Source of the DNA: an uncultured Pseudobutyrivibrio sp.
GTDB taxonomy: Bacteria; Bacillota; Clostridia; Lachnospirales; Lachnospiraceae
Direction: 5' to 3'
Assembly: GCA_900546435.1 (NCBI GenBank)
Contig: URCQ01000004.1
Location: forward strand, 50,556-114,555
Length of the DNA: 64,000 nt
Shown: positions 18,707-27,104 of the stretch, one piece after another
Layout: each line of letters opens with the position of its first letter
Position numbering within the stretch: the stretch's first letter is position 1
Notes under the pieces: generated by a model
What the model was told of the DNA's origin: nothing
Seen by the model: the letters and a program-made list of their open reading frames with translations, nothing else
Database searches by the model: none
Position numbers and translations under genes: made by a program

Positions 18707-19276
18707 CTACGCTCTTTCAACAGCAACCGATAACTGGTACCATCTTTTAATATAAAAATCATCAAGCAATTCGTTATCTGTTTCAACCAACTTTATAAAT
18801 AGTCCTGTTAATCCATCATATTTATCATAATTACCAGCATCATGCAGTTTCCAATTAAGTTGTTCTAATGTCCAATTACTCTTAATTGAATTATGAAGCA
18901 TAGATGTTGTTGCCCAGTTTTCCATGGAATCAGCTCCACCCAAAGCCACCGGATATATGTGATCTACGGTAGGTACAAACTCCCAGTAAGCATTATGACA
19001 TTCTTCCATTTTCCAATGCGCATGATATGGAAATGTCTCAGGCATGTAATGTGACAGCACCTTTAGTATTCCAGGATTTACAAGTTTCTGCCCGCTATAT
19101 CTGTCAATAAATCCATCCCGTACAAATTGAGCCATCTTTTCTTTATCTGTATAATTACGCCCCTGTGCAGTCAGCTTATGAAATGGATATTCCGTTTCTA
19201 TCGTTCTTCTTGCCTCTGCAACATTATGTTGCAGAAGCCTATTTGCTACTCGCTCAATAACTTCTATTTTTTCCAT
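18707..19276 (-). CDS. HNH endonuclease
   Basis: A 189-residue protein with one HNH (His-Asn-His/beta-beta-alpha-metal) nuclease domain. PTVDHIYPVALGGADSMENW gives the DHI and central Asn, and TSMLHNSIKSNW the third position, near residues 100-140. The N-terminal half has no domain I recognise. It is the first gene of the McrBC operon; its TAG stop overlaps the region of the McrB ribosome site. In related type IV islands HNH proteins act as extra DNA cleavage modules, but the role here is inferred. The ATG at 19276 has a weak ribosome site. Confidence 0.82.
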   Translation of the reverse strand: MEKIEVIERVANRLLQHNVAEARRTIETEYPFHKLTAQGRNYTDKEKMAQFVRDGFIDRYSGQKLVNPGILKVLSHYMPETFPYHAHWKMEECHNAYWEFVPTVDHIYPVALGGADSMENWATTSMLHNSIKSNWTLEQLNWKLHDAGNYDKYDGLTGLFIKLVETDNELLDDFYIKRWYQLSVAVERA

Positions 19277-19456
19277 AATGACACCACTTAATCTAATACA
19301 TTATGCTAAATGTTTCTTTGCACTCGAATATTTTTCAAAAGACTCCCCCTCTTTACTACTTAAAGCTGAAATAGTTACATTTGCCTGTCTTTCATATTAT
19401 GTTACCTGCCATATGAAAATATATCAATCCAATTTTCGTGACTTTTTCGTATTTCT

Positions 19457-19755
19457 GGGTATCTTACTTGATTTTTCGCCTCTCATACCCACACCGACTC
19501 ATTCCTCTGGGTATCACACTTGCTTTTTCTCTCCCATACCCACTCTGTCTCATTTGTCTGGGTATCACGCTTGTTTTTTGCCTCCCATACCCATACCGTC
19601 TCACTTCTCTGGGTATTACGCTTGTTTTTCGCCTCCCATACCCATACTGTCTCACTTCTCTGGGTATCACGCCTGTTTTTTCTCTCCCATACCCACACCA
19701 ACTCACTTCTCTGGGTATCATGCTTGTTTTTCCTCTCTCATACCCACTACGTCTA
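19457..19755 (-). repeat. Tandem array 1: six units of 51-52 bp with GGGTAT...ATACCC core
   Basis: Units begin (plus strand) at 19457, 19509, 19560, 19611, 19662 and 19713. On the minus strand a unit reads GGGTATGGGAGGCGAAA, AACAAGCGTGATACCCAGA, then a less conserved stretch of about 17 bp. Each unit carries the inverted pair GGGTAT/ATACCC. Because 51 is a multiple of three, open frames run through it on both strands, but they look like by-products of the repeat. It lies between the defence operon and proC, in a stretch (19277-19780) with no gene. Confidence 0.9.
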
Positions 19756-19780
19756 TCTTGTCAAAAATTGCTTAAGAACC

Positions 19781-19818
19781 AACAATAGCCCCAGCAAAAA
19801 GCTGGGGCTATTGTTTCA
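19781..19818. terminator. Strong terminator hairpin downstream of proC
   Basis: A perfect 15-bp stem (AACAATAGCCCCAGC pairing with GCTGGGGCTATTGTT) has an AAAAA loop (TTTTT on the minus strand). The flanking U-run is stronger on the plus strand, but the position is right for ending the minus-strand proC transcript. Confidence 0.75.
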
Positions 19819-19870
19819 ATTATTTTGGAATATTTTCAAAAATACTTAACCTCCAAACTTCGTCACTTTC

Positions 19871-20680
19871 CTATTTCTTACTCATATCCTTAGACTTCTG
19901 TACACAAGCTCTCTGTGCCTCGATTACTGCAGAGCGCAACCCATTTTTTTCTAGTTCTGCTACTGCTGCAATCGTCGTGCCACCCGGTGAACAAACAGCA
20001 TCTTTCAGAACTCCCGGATGCTCTCCTGTTTCTAATACCATCTTTGCTGCACCAAGGACAGACTGCGCTGCAAATTTGTAAGCTTGTTTTCTTGGCATTC
20101 CATCAGCCACTGCTGCATCCGCCATTGCCTCAATAAACATATACACGTAAGCAGGCGAAGAACCGCTCACACCAATCACAGCGTCCATCATAGTTTCCGG
20201 CACAATCTCTGCTTTTCCAAAGCTTTCAAAAATCGCCATCACTTCCTGTATTTCTTCTTCGCCAACATGATTGTTTGGTGTCACTGCACTCATTGCTTCC
20301 CCAACAAGTGCCGGCGTATTTGGCATTGCGCGAACCAATTTTATCTCATGACCAAACATTTCTGTAATAGATGTCAACGTCTGACCTGCTGCAATGGATA
20401 CGACAATTTGTCCTTCTTTGCAACAATCCCGGATTTCCGGAATAACCGTAGCAAAAACACCTGGTTTTACCGCTAAAAACAAAATATCTGCTTTTTTTGC
20501 CACTGTGGCATTGTCCGTCGTTGCAACAATGCCAAGTTCTTTTTCTATTTTTTCAACCGTCTCCTTTGTCCTTGCAGATGCCAGAATCTGCGATGGTGTA
20601 TAAAGCCCTGCGGCAATCATACCGCCCATGATAGCTCTGCCCATATTTCCACTACCGATAAATCCAACTGTCTTTGCCAT
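19871..20680 (-). CDS. proC: Pyrroline-5-carboxylate reductase
   Basis: A 269-residue enzyme that reduces pyrroline-5-carboxylate to proline with NAD(P)H. The N-terminal dinucleotide site is VGFIGSGNMGRAIMGGMI. The signature near residues 215-240 (CSPGGTTIAAVAELEKNGLRS) contains the conserved GGTT. The length is normal. The ATG at 20680 follows AGGAGG. No proA or proB lies next to it, so glutamyl phosphate synthesis is encoded elsewhere. Confidence 0.96.
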   Translation of the reverse strand: MAKTVGFIGSGNMGRAIMGGMIAAGLYTPSQILASARTKETVEKIEKELGIVATTDNATVAKKADILFLAVKPGVFATVIPEIRDCCKEGQIVVSIAAGQTLTSITEMFGHEIKLVRAMPNTPALVGEAMSAVTPNNHVGEEEIQEVMAIFESFGKAEIVPETMMDAVIGVSGSSPAYVYMFIEAMADAAVADGMPRKQAYKFAAQSVLGAAKMVLETGEHPGVLKDAVCSPGGTTIAAVAELEKNGLRSAVIEAQRACVQKSKDMSKK

Positions 20681-20753
20681 ATTGTCCTCCTGCTTTTTAT
20701 CATTTGCTCCATTTTACCACATTTGCCGTTCGATTTGAATGGCATGAAAAAGC

Positions 20754-21437
20754 CTAATATGTCAATCCAAAGTTCAGTTCGTAGTAATTGCCTGCCGCAT
20801 CACGATATGCGTATGCCTTTCCATTCTCATCTTTGAATTCATCCGGCATATACAAATCCTTGTCATAGCCTGGCACATCATTCGGGCTGATACATCTGCC
20901 ATCTGCTCCCACTTTGATGACAGCATCATTCTTTGGGAAGGTGATCGGAAGTTTACCCGTCGGAGCATATTTGCCAAAGATTACATCCATAATTGCCTCA
21001 TCATAGGTATCAAATCCGACCGTCAAGGCATCTGAAATTGTTTCCACATTTCCCAATTCCCATGCAAGGGTCACATTGACATTAGATACAACCTTACCGC
21101 CATGTGCATGGATGCTTGCGGCGATTTCCTGCAGACGCTTCATACCGCTGACTGTCGTTTCCTTGTGGGTCGTAGCAAGTGGTCTGCAATTCTCATCCAC
21201 ATCGCAGACTTCCTTATCCTCACAAAGATCCAGCTCCAGATAGCCCGGTGTTGCAGAAAAATATGCGCCGGATGACGGATGTACCATCAGGATTGCAAGA
21301 TCAGCTTCCTCGTAGGAGTCTGTCAACGTGCCATAACCGGCTGCTAATTCCCGTAAAGTCTGGTTCTCTTTTTCTGCCTGTTCTTTATTCTTATAAAATG
21401 CCTCGACATAAATCTTTTTACCGTTTGCATCATGCAA
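20754..21437 (-). pseudogene. Remnant of a family 3 glycoside hydrolase (C-terminal part only)
   Basis: The 227-codon frame matches the distal part of GH3 beta-glucosidase/xylosidase-type enzymes. LAILMVHPSSG and the alpha/beta sandwich end in AIMDVIFGKYAPTGKLPITFP, then NYYELNFGLTY. The N-terminal TIM barrel with the catalytic aspartate is missing. The frame begins with only a TTG that overlaps the stop of the preceding gene, and no ribosome site is seen. The 5' two-thirds were evidently lost by a deletion whose edge is near 21437. It ends in TAG, showing that TAG is an ordinary stop in this genome. Confidence 0.8.
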
Positions 21438-22011
21438 ACCTATAATACAGCTTTACTTCCCAGCTGTAATTTTTATTCAGTTTCTCATAAAACATCTGTG
21501 CCTTTTCTACATAAACCGCTTTTACATGTTCATTGCATTCTTCTGTCACATAGTGCACATTTTCATTAGGATATCTTTTCTGCGCCTGAGCTTCCATTTC
21601 TTTCCCTATCTGAGAAACATAATCTGTAATATCTACCTTTGATGCATCAAATACTTTATCCTCGCATATCGCATAGCTAATTAGTTTTTCGTATGCTATA
21701 ACTACTTCCGCATGCCCTTTGCTATTCAGAAAATCCGACTTCATTTCATAATAAATTTTAGTAGACTTTGATTCATCAAAGTATGATTGTTGCATTTCAC
21801 ATTGATAATAATCCTCTGTACAATTTCCCAGTGCCTCCGACATATTCATCCACATTCTCATATTAAATCGTGCCCAGAAATTCATTATCAATATTGCTAC
21901 GAGTAAACTCAGCACGACCATTAGGACAATCTGTACTCCATGAAACGTTGCAGTTTCATCTAATTGTTCACGCAGTTTCTTCGCCTGCTCATCCGTTTTT
22001 ATTTTCCTCAT
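21430..22011 (-). CDS. Single-pass membrane protein with extracellular domain, unknown
   Basis: A 193-residue protein: a charged cytoplasmic N-terminus (residues 1-24), one long hydrophobic helix (about 25-46, VQIVLMVVLSLLVAILIM), then an outside domain of about 145 mostly polar residues. I do not recognise a family. It is divergent from the LytTR regulator/kinase pair, and the 175-bp region between them carries the putative LytTR sites, so it is a candidate target of that system. The ribosome site (AGAGGT) is somewhat far from the ATG at 22011. Its stop overlaps the GH3 remnant. Confidence 0.6.
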   Translation of the reverse strand: MRKIKTDEQAKKLREQLDETATFHGVQIVLMVVLSLLVAILIMNFWARFNMRMWMNMSEALGNCTEDYYQCEMQQSYFDESKSTKIYYEMKSDFLNSKGHAEVVIAYEKLISYAICEDKVFDASKVDITDYVSQIGKEMEAQAQKRYPNENVHYVTEECNEHVKAVYVEKAQMFYEKLNKNYSWEVKLYYRFA

Positions 22012-22094
22012 GCTTTTAAACTACCTCTTTCCCCGCTTGCAACAATCCTTCCCTTCCTCATTTTTACCAATTCCTTCATCACATGGCAAGCTTT

Positions 22095-22128
22095 TGGCTG
22101 AATCCTGCACATTTCTGGCTGAATTCTG
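22095..22128 (+). promoter_or_regulatory. Two direct repeats, likely LytTR regulator binding site
   Basis: TGGCTGAATCCTG at 22095-22107 and TGGCTGAATTCTG at 22116-22128 are 12/13 identical with starts 21 bp apart, that is two helical turns. LytTR proteins bind such paired direct repeats upstream of promoters. A TATAAT at 22154-22159 follows, and the encoded regulator itself is a LytTR protein, so autoregulation is likely. Confidence 0.65.
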
Positions 22129-22187
22129 TTCTTGTTGCATACTTTCTTTACGATATAATAAAAGAAAAAGATATCGGGAGATTCACT

Positions 22188-22925
22188 ATGATTCATATTG
22201 GAATATGTGATGATGATTCTGTTTTCAGAAATCATCTGAAAGAAGAAATAGAAAAATATTTTACAAATACCATGCAAGACATCTGCTGTCATCTTTTCGA
22301 AGATGCTGAGCAACTATTTGCTGATGACATTACATCACTACAACTCTTGTTTTTAGACATACGCCTTCCCGGAAAATCCGGTCTGGAACTTGCGCAGACA
22401 TTACAGACAAACGACGCTGCTTCCACACCAATTCTCATATTTATCAGTAGCCTTTCCAATTATGTCTTTGAGGCGATCCATTATGCACCATTCCGTTTTC
22501 TTAGAAAAGAATTTCTAGCAGAAGAACTACCAGAGGCACTAACTGCATTCTTGCAGAAATACCATGCCCCCAATGCATCAGTCTGCCAGATACAGCTTGT
22601 CGAAAAAGGCAGTTCTCACATGGTATCCTTACATGAGATACAATATTTAGAGATCAATTTGCACTATCTTGACTTTCATTGCACACAGCAGACCTATCAT
22701 GTGCGTGGTAAATTATCCGCATATGAATCCATCCTATGCGAACATAATTTTTGTCGGATCAATCAGAGTTGCATGGTCAATCTTGATTATATCCGTGTGG
22801 TCTCCAATAGTTCCATCGTACTACGCAATGGGCAGGAACTATTCCTCTCACGCAGTTACAAAGCTGCTTTTCGTTCTGCATACTTAAAATTTGAAAGGAG
22901 CCAAACCCATGTCCTTACTATTTAA
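22188..22925 (+). CDS. LytTR-family response regulator (AgrA-like)
   Basis: A 245-residue regulator. The receiver domain (1-120) has the acidic pocket GICDDDSVF, the phosphoacceptor Asp in LLFLDIRLPGKSG, and a FISSLSNYVFEAI segment. The LytTR DNA-binding domain (about 140-240) has the typical YLEINLHYLDF and FCRINQSCMVNLDYI strands. GGGAG 7 bases before the ATG at 22188 selects this start over an earlier in-frame codon. Its end overlaps the following kinase by 17 bases. No agrB or agrD precursor peptide is present, so the signal is unknown. Confidence 0.92.
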   Translation: MIHIGICDDDSVFRNHLKEEIEKYFTNTMQDICCHLFEDAEQLFADDITSLQLLFLDIRLPGKSGLELAQTLQTNDAASTPILIFISSLSNYVFEAIHYAPFRFLRKEFLAEELPEALTAFLQKYHAPNASVCQIQLVEKGSSHMVSLHEIQYLEINLHYLDFHCTQQTYHVRGKLSAYESILCEHNFCRINQSCMVNLDYIRVVSNSSIVLRNGQELFLSRSYKAAFRSAYLKFERSQTHVLTI

Positions 22926-24210
22926 TCTTTTCGAAATCCTCGCACTTATACTCACCTATGTCTTTTTCTGCCTGGTCGCAAATACCTTTTTTCAAAAGTC
23001 TCAACGCTATCATGACACATATTTGATATTTTTCGGAACTGTCGAAGTAATTCTCGGTCTGCTTCCGCCTACTATCCTGCCCAATACGGTCTTTTCTCTT
23101 CTATCCATGTTCCTATCTCTGCTTGTACTCCTATGTTGCTTTGATGGCACATTATGGAAAAAACTGACAATGCTGATTCTCTTTAACATCGTTGACCTGC
23201 TCGTTTCTAACATCATAACCAATCTGTTCCTGCTATCCGGTCACACAACTGCCAATATGTTATTTACAAAAGGCTCTTACCTACGCCTGTTATACTTGTT
23301 TGTCATCTATATGACCGAATTTGCCATCGTCTACTACCTGAACCATTTCCACACATTTTCTAATGTCCTCACACAAAAATCACTATGGATATCTTTTTTG
23401 TTTTTCTTCTGTGATTTTATCGTAGCCTTTCTGCTTCATATTATTTTGGTTTCTTTTGCCCCTAGGTTGCCATATCTCTATGGCATTTGCCTATCTATAG
23501 CATTGTGCCTGATTGCTACAACGCTCATGGGTCTTTATCTGTTGAAAGCGCAGGAACAAGAACAGGAAAACAGTATAGAAATGGCTCTCTTGAAATTGCA
23601 GTTACAGCAGCAAAAAGAACTTATTTTAGAAAGTGAAGAACATTATCAGCAATCTCGGATTTTGAAACACGATATCAAGCATCTTCTCCTCAATTACCGC
23701 ATTTTATTGACAGAAGGGAAGCAGCAACAGGTTATGGATAATATCACCGAATTTATCTCTGATGCTCCGTCATCTTCGGACATTATCTATACCGATAATC
23801 AGCTGTTAAATACCCTCTTGCATGCAAAACAGCAACGCTGTCTTAAGGAAAATATTATCTTTGAGCAACACATTGTTTTAGATCCTTTATATGACAATAT
23901 CCAAGTAATGATTCTCATTCTCAATCTATTGGATAATGCGATAGAGGCATCCTCAAAAGAACCTGCCGGCAATCGCCTGATACGATTTGAAATCATCCAG
24001 ACCGAACAGAATATCAGTATTGTCTCCCAAAACAGAATATCTTCTTCCGTATTGGAACATAACCCTGATCTGCTATCAAAAAAGCCGCATTCTCACGAAC
24101 ACGGCTTAGGGTTAAAAAGTATTTCATTGTTGACCGAGCAATATCATGGTATGCTCGACATCTATGAGGAGCAAAACTTATTTTGCGTACATGTTTTGCT
24201 TCCATACTAG
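22909..24210 (+). CDS. GHKL sensor histidine kinase (AgrC-like)
   Basis: A 433-residue membrane kinase. Residues 1-215 contain about six hydrophobic helices, followed by a coiled region with many Gln/Glu. The H-box is ILKHDIKHLLLNYR (phosphoacceptor His within HDIKH). The N-box is LNLLDNAIEAS and the G-box HGLGLKSI, as in HisK_10-type kinases that sense peptides. AAAGGAG at 22894-22900 sits 8 bases before the ATG at 22909. It ends with TAG, tail to tail with the aminotransferase gene and 2 bases apart. It pairs with the LytTR regulator upstream. Confidence 0.92.
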   Translation: MSLLFNLFEILALILTYVFFCLVANTFFQKSQRYHDTYLIFFGTVEVILGLLPPTILPNTVFSLLSMFLSLLVLLCCFDGTLWKKLTMLILFNIVDLLVSNIITNLFLLSGHTTANMLFTKGSYLRLLYLFVIYMTEFAIVYYLNHFHTFSNVLTQKSLWISFLFFFCDFIVAFLLHIILVSFAPRLPYLYGICLSIALCLIATTLMGLYLLKAQEQEQENSIEMALLKLQLQQQKELILESEEHYQQSRILKHDIKHLLLNYRILLTEGKQQQVMDNITEFISDAPSSSDIIYTDNQLLNTLLHAKQQRCLKENIIFEQHIVLDPLYDNIQVMILILNLLDNAIEASSKEPAGNRLIRFEIIQTEQNISIVSQNRISSSVLEHNPDLLSKKPHSHEHGLGLKSISLLTEQYHGMLDIYEEQNLFCVHVLLPY

Positions 24211-24212
24211 TC

Positions 24213-25496
24213 TTACGCTTCCAGCATCTTTTCCAAGGTTGCCACTTTTACACATACACAGAAGATCTCTGCAGCTGCCTTTAAGTCTTCCATGGTTGGA
24301 TAAGATGGCGCAATACGGATGACAGAATCTTTTGGATCCTTGCCATATGGGAATGGCGCACCTGCCGGTGTCAGTACAACACCTGCCTCTTTCGCCAATC
24401 CAACAACACGTGTTGCACATCCATCGATCGTCTCATATGTGATAAAATATCCACCCTTCGGCTTAATCCAGGAACCGGCATCAAGACCGGCAAGTTCTCT
24501 TTCCAATGTCTCAAGCACCAGTTCAAAACGAGGGCGAAGAAGTGCTGCATGTTTTTCCATATGCTTTTCGATACCATCCTCATCTTTAAAGAAACGCACG
24601 TGGCGTAACTGGTTGACCTTATCAAATCCGATGGTCTGAATGGTGAGGGACTTCTTGATATCTGCAATGTTTGCTTCTGATGCAGCGATTGCTGATATAC
24701 CACCACCGGCAAAAGAAACCTTAGAAGTAGAGCAGAACTCAAATACCATATCCGGATTTCCAGCCTTTTCACATTCCTCTAAAATGTTTAAAATCTTTCC
24801 TTCTTCTGCACCGTACAAATGATGCACCGCATAAGCATTATCCCAGAAAATACGGAAATCTTTTGCTGCCGGTTTTAAAGCTGCCATACGTCTTACCGTA
24901 TCGTCGGAATATACAATACCCTGTGGATTGGAGTACTTTGGCACACACCAGATTCCCTTAATGGCATCATCTTTTGCCACCAATTCCTCTACCATATCCA
25001 TGTCCGGTCCGTCAACTGTCATTGGCACATTGATCATTTCCACGCCAAAATGCTCTGTTACGGCAAAATGACGGTCATAGCCCGGCACTGGACATAAAAA
25101 TTTCACTTTATCTAATTTTGCCCAAGGAGTCTCTCCCATATAGCCTAAAAGCATTCCGCGGGCAACCATATCATACATTGTATTCAGACTGGAATTTCCA
25201 CAGACGATAACCTGTTCCGGTTTTACTTCCATGATGCCGGCCATGAGACGCTTTGCCTCCGGAATTCCATCCAGGCCACCATAGTTACGGGTATCCAGAC
25301 CATTTTCTGCCTGCATTAAGGATTCTGCATCAATAGCATTCAAAAGTCCCATTCCCAAATCCAACTGTTCCGTTGATGGCTTTCCACGTGACATATCAAG
25401 TTTCAGGCCTTTGTCCTGATACTCTTTGTAGGTCTGACGTACCTTTGCCAGTTCTTCCTGCAACTGTTCTTTTGTCATGTCTGCATATGTTTGCAT
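24213..25496 (-). CDS. Class I/II aminotransferase (putative aspartate/alanine type)
   Basis: A 427-residue PLP enzyme of the fold-type I group. The PLP lysine lies in CSTSKVSFAGGG near residue 253. The substrate/PLP-binding stretches are KYSNPQGIVYSD, FWDNAYAVHHL and IRIAPSYP, and CGNSSLNTMYDMVARG lies near residue 100. It resembles the aspartate aminotransferase branch related to MocR C-terminal domains. The amino donor is likely aspartate or alanine, but this is inferred. AGGAGG precedes the ATG at 25496. It lies 83 bases downstream of rarA on the same strand. Confidence 0.9.
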   Translation of the reverse strand: MQTYADMTKEQLQEELAKVRQTYKEYQDKGLKLDMSRGKPSTEQLDLGMGLLNAIDAESLMQAENGLDTRNYGGLDGIPEAKRLMAGIMEVKPEQVIVCGNSSLNTMYDMVARGMLLGYMGETPWAKLDKVKFLCPVPGYDRHFAVTEHFGVEMINVPMTVDGPDMDMVEELVAKDDAIKGIWCVPKYSNPQGIVYSDDTVRRMAALKPAAKDFRIFWDNAYAVHHLYGAEEGKILNILEECEKAGNPDMVFEFCSTSKVSFAGGGISAIAASEANIADIKKSLTIQTIGFDKVNQLRHVRFFKDEDGIEKHMEKHAALLRPRFELVLETLERELAGLDAGSWIKPKGGYFITYETIDGCATRVVGLAKEAGVVLTPAGAPFPYGKDPKDSVIRIAPSYPTMEDLKAAAEIFCVCVKVATLEKMLEA

Positions 25497-25579
25497 GATA
25501 TTTTTTCCTCCTACTGCTTGTTTCTTTATTAAATAAACTTTGCCGACCGCTGTCATCGCCCGCAAAGGTCATTTCTTCT

Positions 25580-26905
25580 CTACTCCGCTTCTCTGCGGAT
25601 TCTTTCTAAATGTTCCCGGATTTTCTTTTCATATCCCATCTCTGTAGGCTCATAAAACTGCGTTCCTACCAATGCATCCGGCAGATATTGCTGCTGCACA
25701 TAATGATTTTTAAAATCATGCGCATATTGATAGCCAAGACCATGCCCCAGTTTTCCCGCAGATTTGTAATGAGAATCCTGTAAATGTGTCGGAATCGGTG
25801 GTGTCTGTCCATTCGCCACCATCTGCATAGCTGCGCCAATCGACAAATAGGACGCATTACTTTTTGGTGCACAAGCCACGTAATTTACTGCCTGCGCCAG
25901 AATAATCTGACTTTCCGGCATACCAATACGCTCCACTGCCTGCGCTGCCGCAACAGCCACTTGTAACGCCTGCGGATCTGCATTTCCGACATCTTCGGAT
26001 GCGCAAATCATGATGCGCCTTGCAATAAACTTCACATCCTCGCCTGCATAAAGCATCCGCGCCAGATAATAAATGGCTGCATCCGGGTCAGAGCCCCGCA
26101 TACTTTTGATAAAAGCAGAAATCGTATCATAGTGATTGTCACCACTCTTATCATATTTCACAACACGTCTTTGAATGCATTCGCTCGCAACAGATAATGT
26201 AATATGAATTTTCCCGTCCGTGGATGGCTCCGTCGTCAATACGCCCAGCTCAATTGCGGTAAGTGCACTTCTGGCATCTCCATTTGCCATATCACTCAAA
26301 AAATCAAGCGCGTCATCATCAATGGTAGCTCCATAAGAGCCAAGACCTTTTTCCTGATCCTGCAATGCACGCAGCAACAGTTTCTTGATGTCATCCTGGG
26401 ATAACGGCTTTAATTCAAAGATAATCGAGCGGGACAAAAGCGCTCCGTTGACCTCAAAATAAGGACTCTCCGTCGTTGCTCCCACCAGAATAATGGTTCC
26501 ATCCTCTACAAATGGCAAAAGATAATCCTGCTGTCCTTTGTTAAACCGATGAATCTCATCGATAAACAAAATCGTCTTTTTTCCATACATGCCACGCATA
26601 TTTTTGGCGTTTTCCACCACCTGCTCCATGTCCTTCTTACCGGCTGCTGTCGCATTGATGGAAGTAAACTCTGCACTCGTTGTATGTGCGATCACTTTTG
26701 CAAGCGTCGTCTTCCCGGTTCCCGGTGGTCCATAAAAAATAATGGACGATATCTTATCCGCCATAATAGCGCGATACAAAAGTTTATCCTTGCCTATGAT
26801 ATGCTGTTGTCCGACCACTTCATCCAAGGTCGTCGGTCGCATACGGGAAGCTAGTGGTGATTCTTTTTTCCCATTTTCCTGTCGCATATAATCAAATAAA
26901 TCCAT
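25580..26905 (-). CDS. rarA: Replication-associated recombination protein A (AAA+ ATPase)
   Basis: A 441-residue RarA/MgsA clamp-loader-like ATPase that acts at stalled replication forks. Walker A is FYGPPGTGKTTLAKVI (near residue 57), Walker B FIDEIHRFNKGQQD, sensor 1 GATTESPYFEVN, and the C-terminal tetramerisation region contains KSMRGSDPDAAIYYLARML. The N-terminus LASRMRPTTLDEVVGQQHI is typical. GGAGGG precedes the ATG at 26905. A striking inverted repeat lies immediately upstream. Confidence 0.95.
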   Translation of the reverse strand: MDLFDYMRQENGKKESPLASRMRPTTLDEVVGQQHIIGKDKLLYRAIMADKISSIIFYGPPGTGKTTLAKVIAHTTSAEFTSINATAAGKKDMEQVVENAKNMRGMYGKKTILFIDEIHRFNKGQQDYLLPFVEDGTIILVGATTESPYFEVNGALLSRSIIFELKPLSQDDIKKLLLRALQDQEKGLGSYGATIDDDALDFLSDMANGDARSALTAIELGVLTTEPSTDGKIHITLSVASECIQRRVVKYDKSGDNHYDTISAFIKSMRGSDPDAAIYYLARMLYAGEDVKFIARRIMICASEDVGNADPQALQVAVAAAQAVERIGMPESQIILAQAVNYVACAPKSNASYLSIGAAMQMVANGQTPPIPTHLQDSHYKSAGKLGHGLGYQYAHDFKNHYVQQQYLPDALVGTQFYEPTEMGYEKKIREHLERIRREAE

Positions 26906-26919
26906 AATCCCTCCGAAAT

Positions 26920-26996
26920 TGCATTTTAAAACGCAATATCTTGCATATTAGCTTGCATCTTTCTTGATTTTTCTTGCATTTTCGTTTTAAAATGCA
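26920..26996. repeat. 14-bp perfect inverted repeat upstream of rarA
   Basis: TGCATTTTAAAACG at 26920-26933 and CGTTTTAAAATGCA at 26983-26996 are exact reverse complements, 49 bp apart. TTGCAT recurs three times in the spacer. The left arm begins 14 bp before the rarA start codon. It could be a regulator operator pair or a leader hairpin. No matching regulator is nearby. Confidence 0.7.
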
Positions 26997-27104
26997 GGAT
27001 TTCACATCCGATTATGCATTCCACCTAATAAGATACTAAAATTTCACAGAAAGTACAAGTCTTTTGTTATATAAATTTCTGACTGCACTCATATCTTGCC
27101 CATA

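Noticed and set aside
19464..19849. Open frames with a 17-residue repeated peptide across array 1
   Set aside because: The unit of 51 bp is a multiple of three, so all frames stay open by chance. Array 2 of the same family has mostly 52-bp units and cannot code, and no ribosome site is present.
22012..24212. A complete agr quorum-sensing locus
   Set aside because: No AgrB protease or AgrD-like peptide frame was found beside the LytTR regulator and GHKL kinase.
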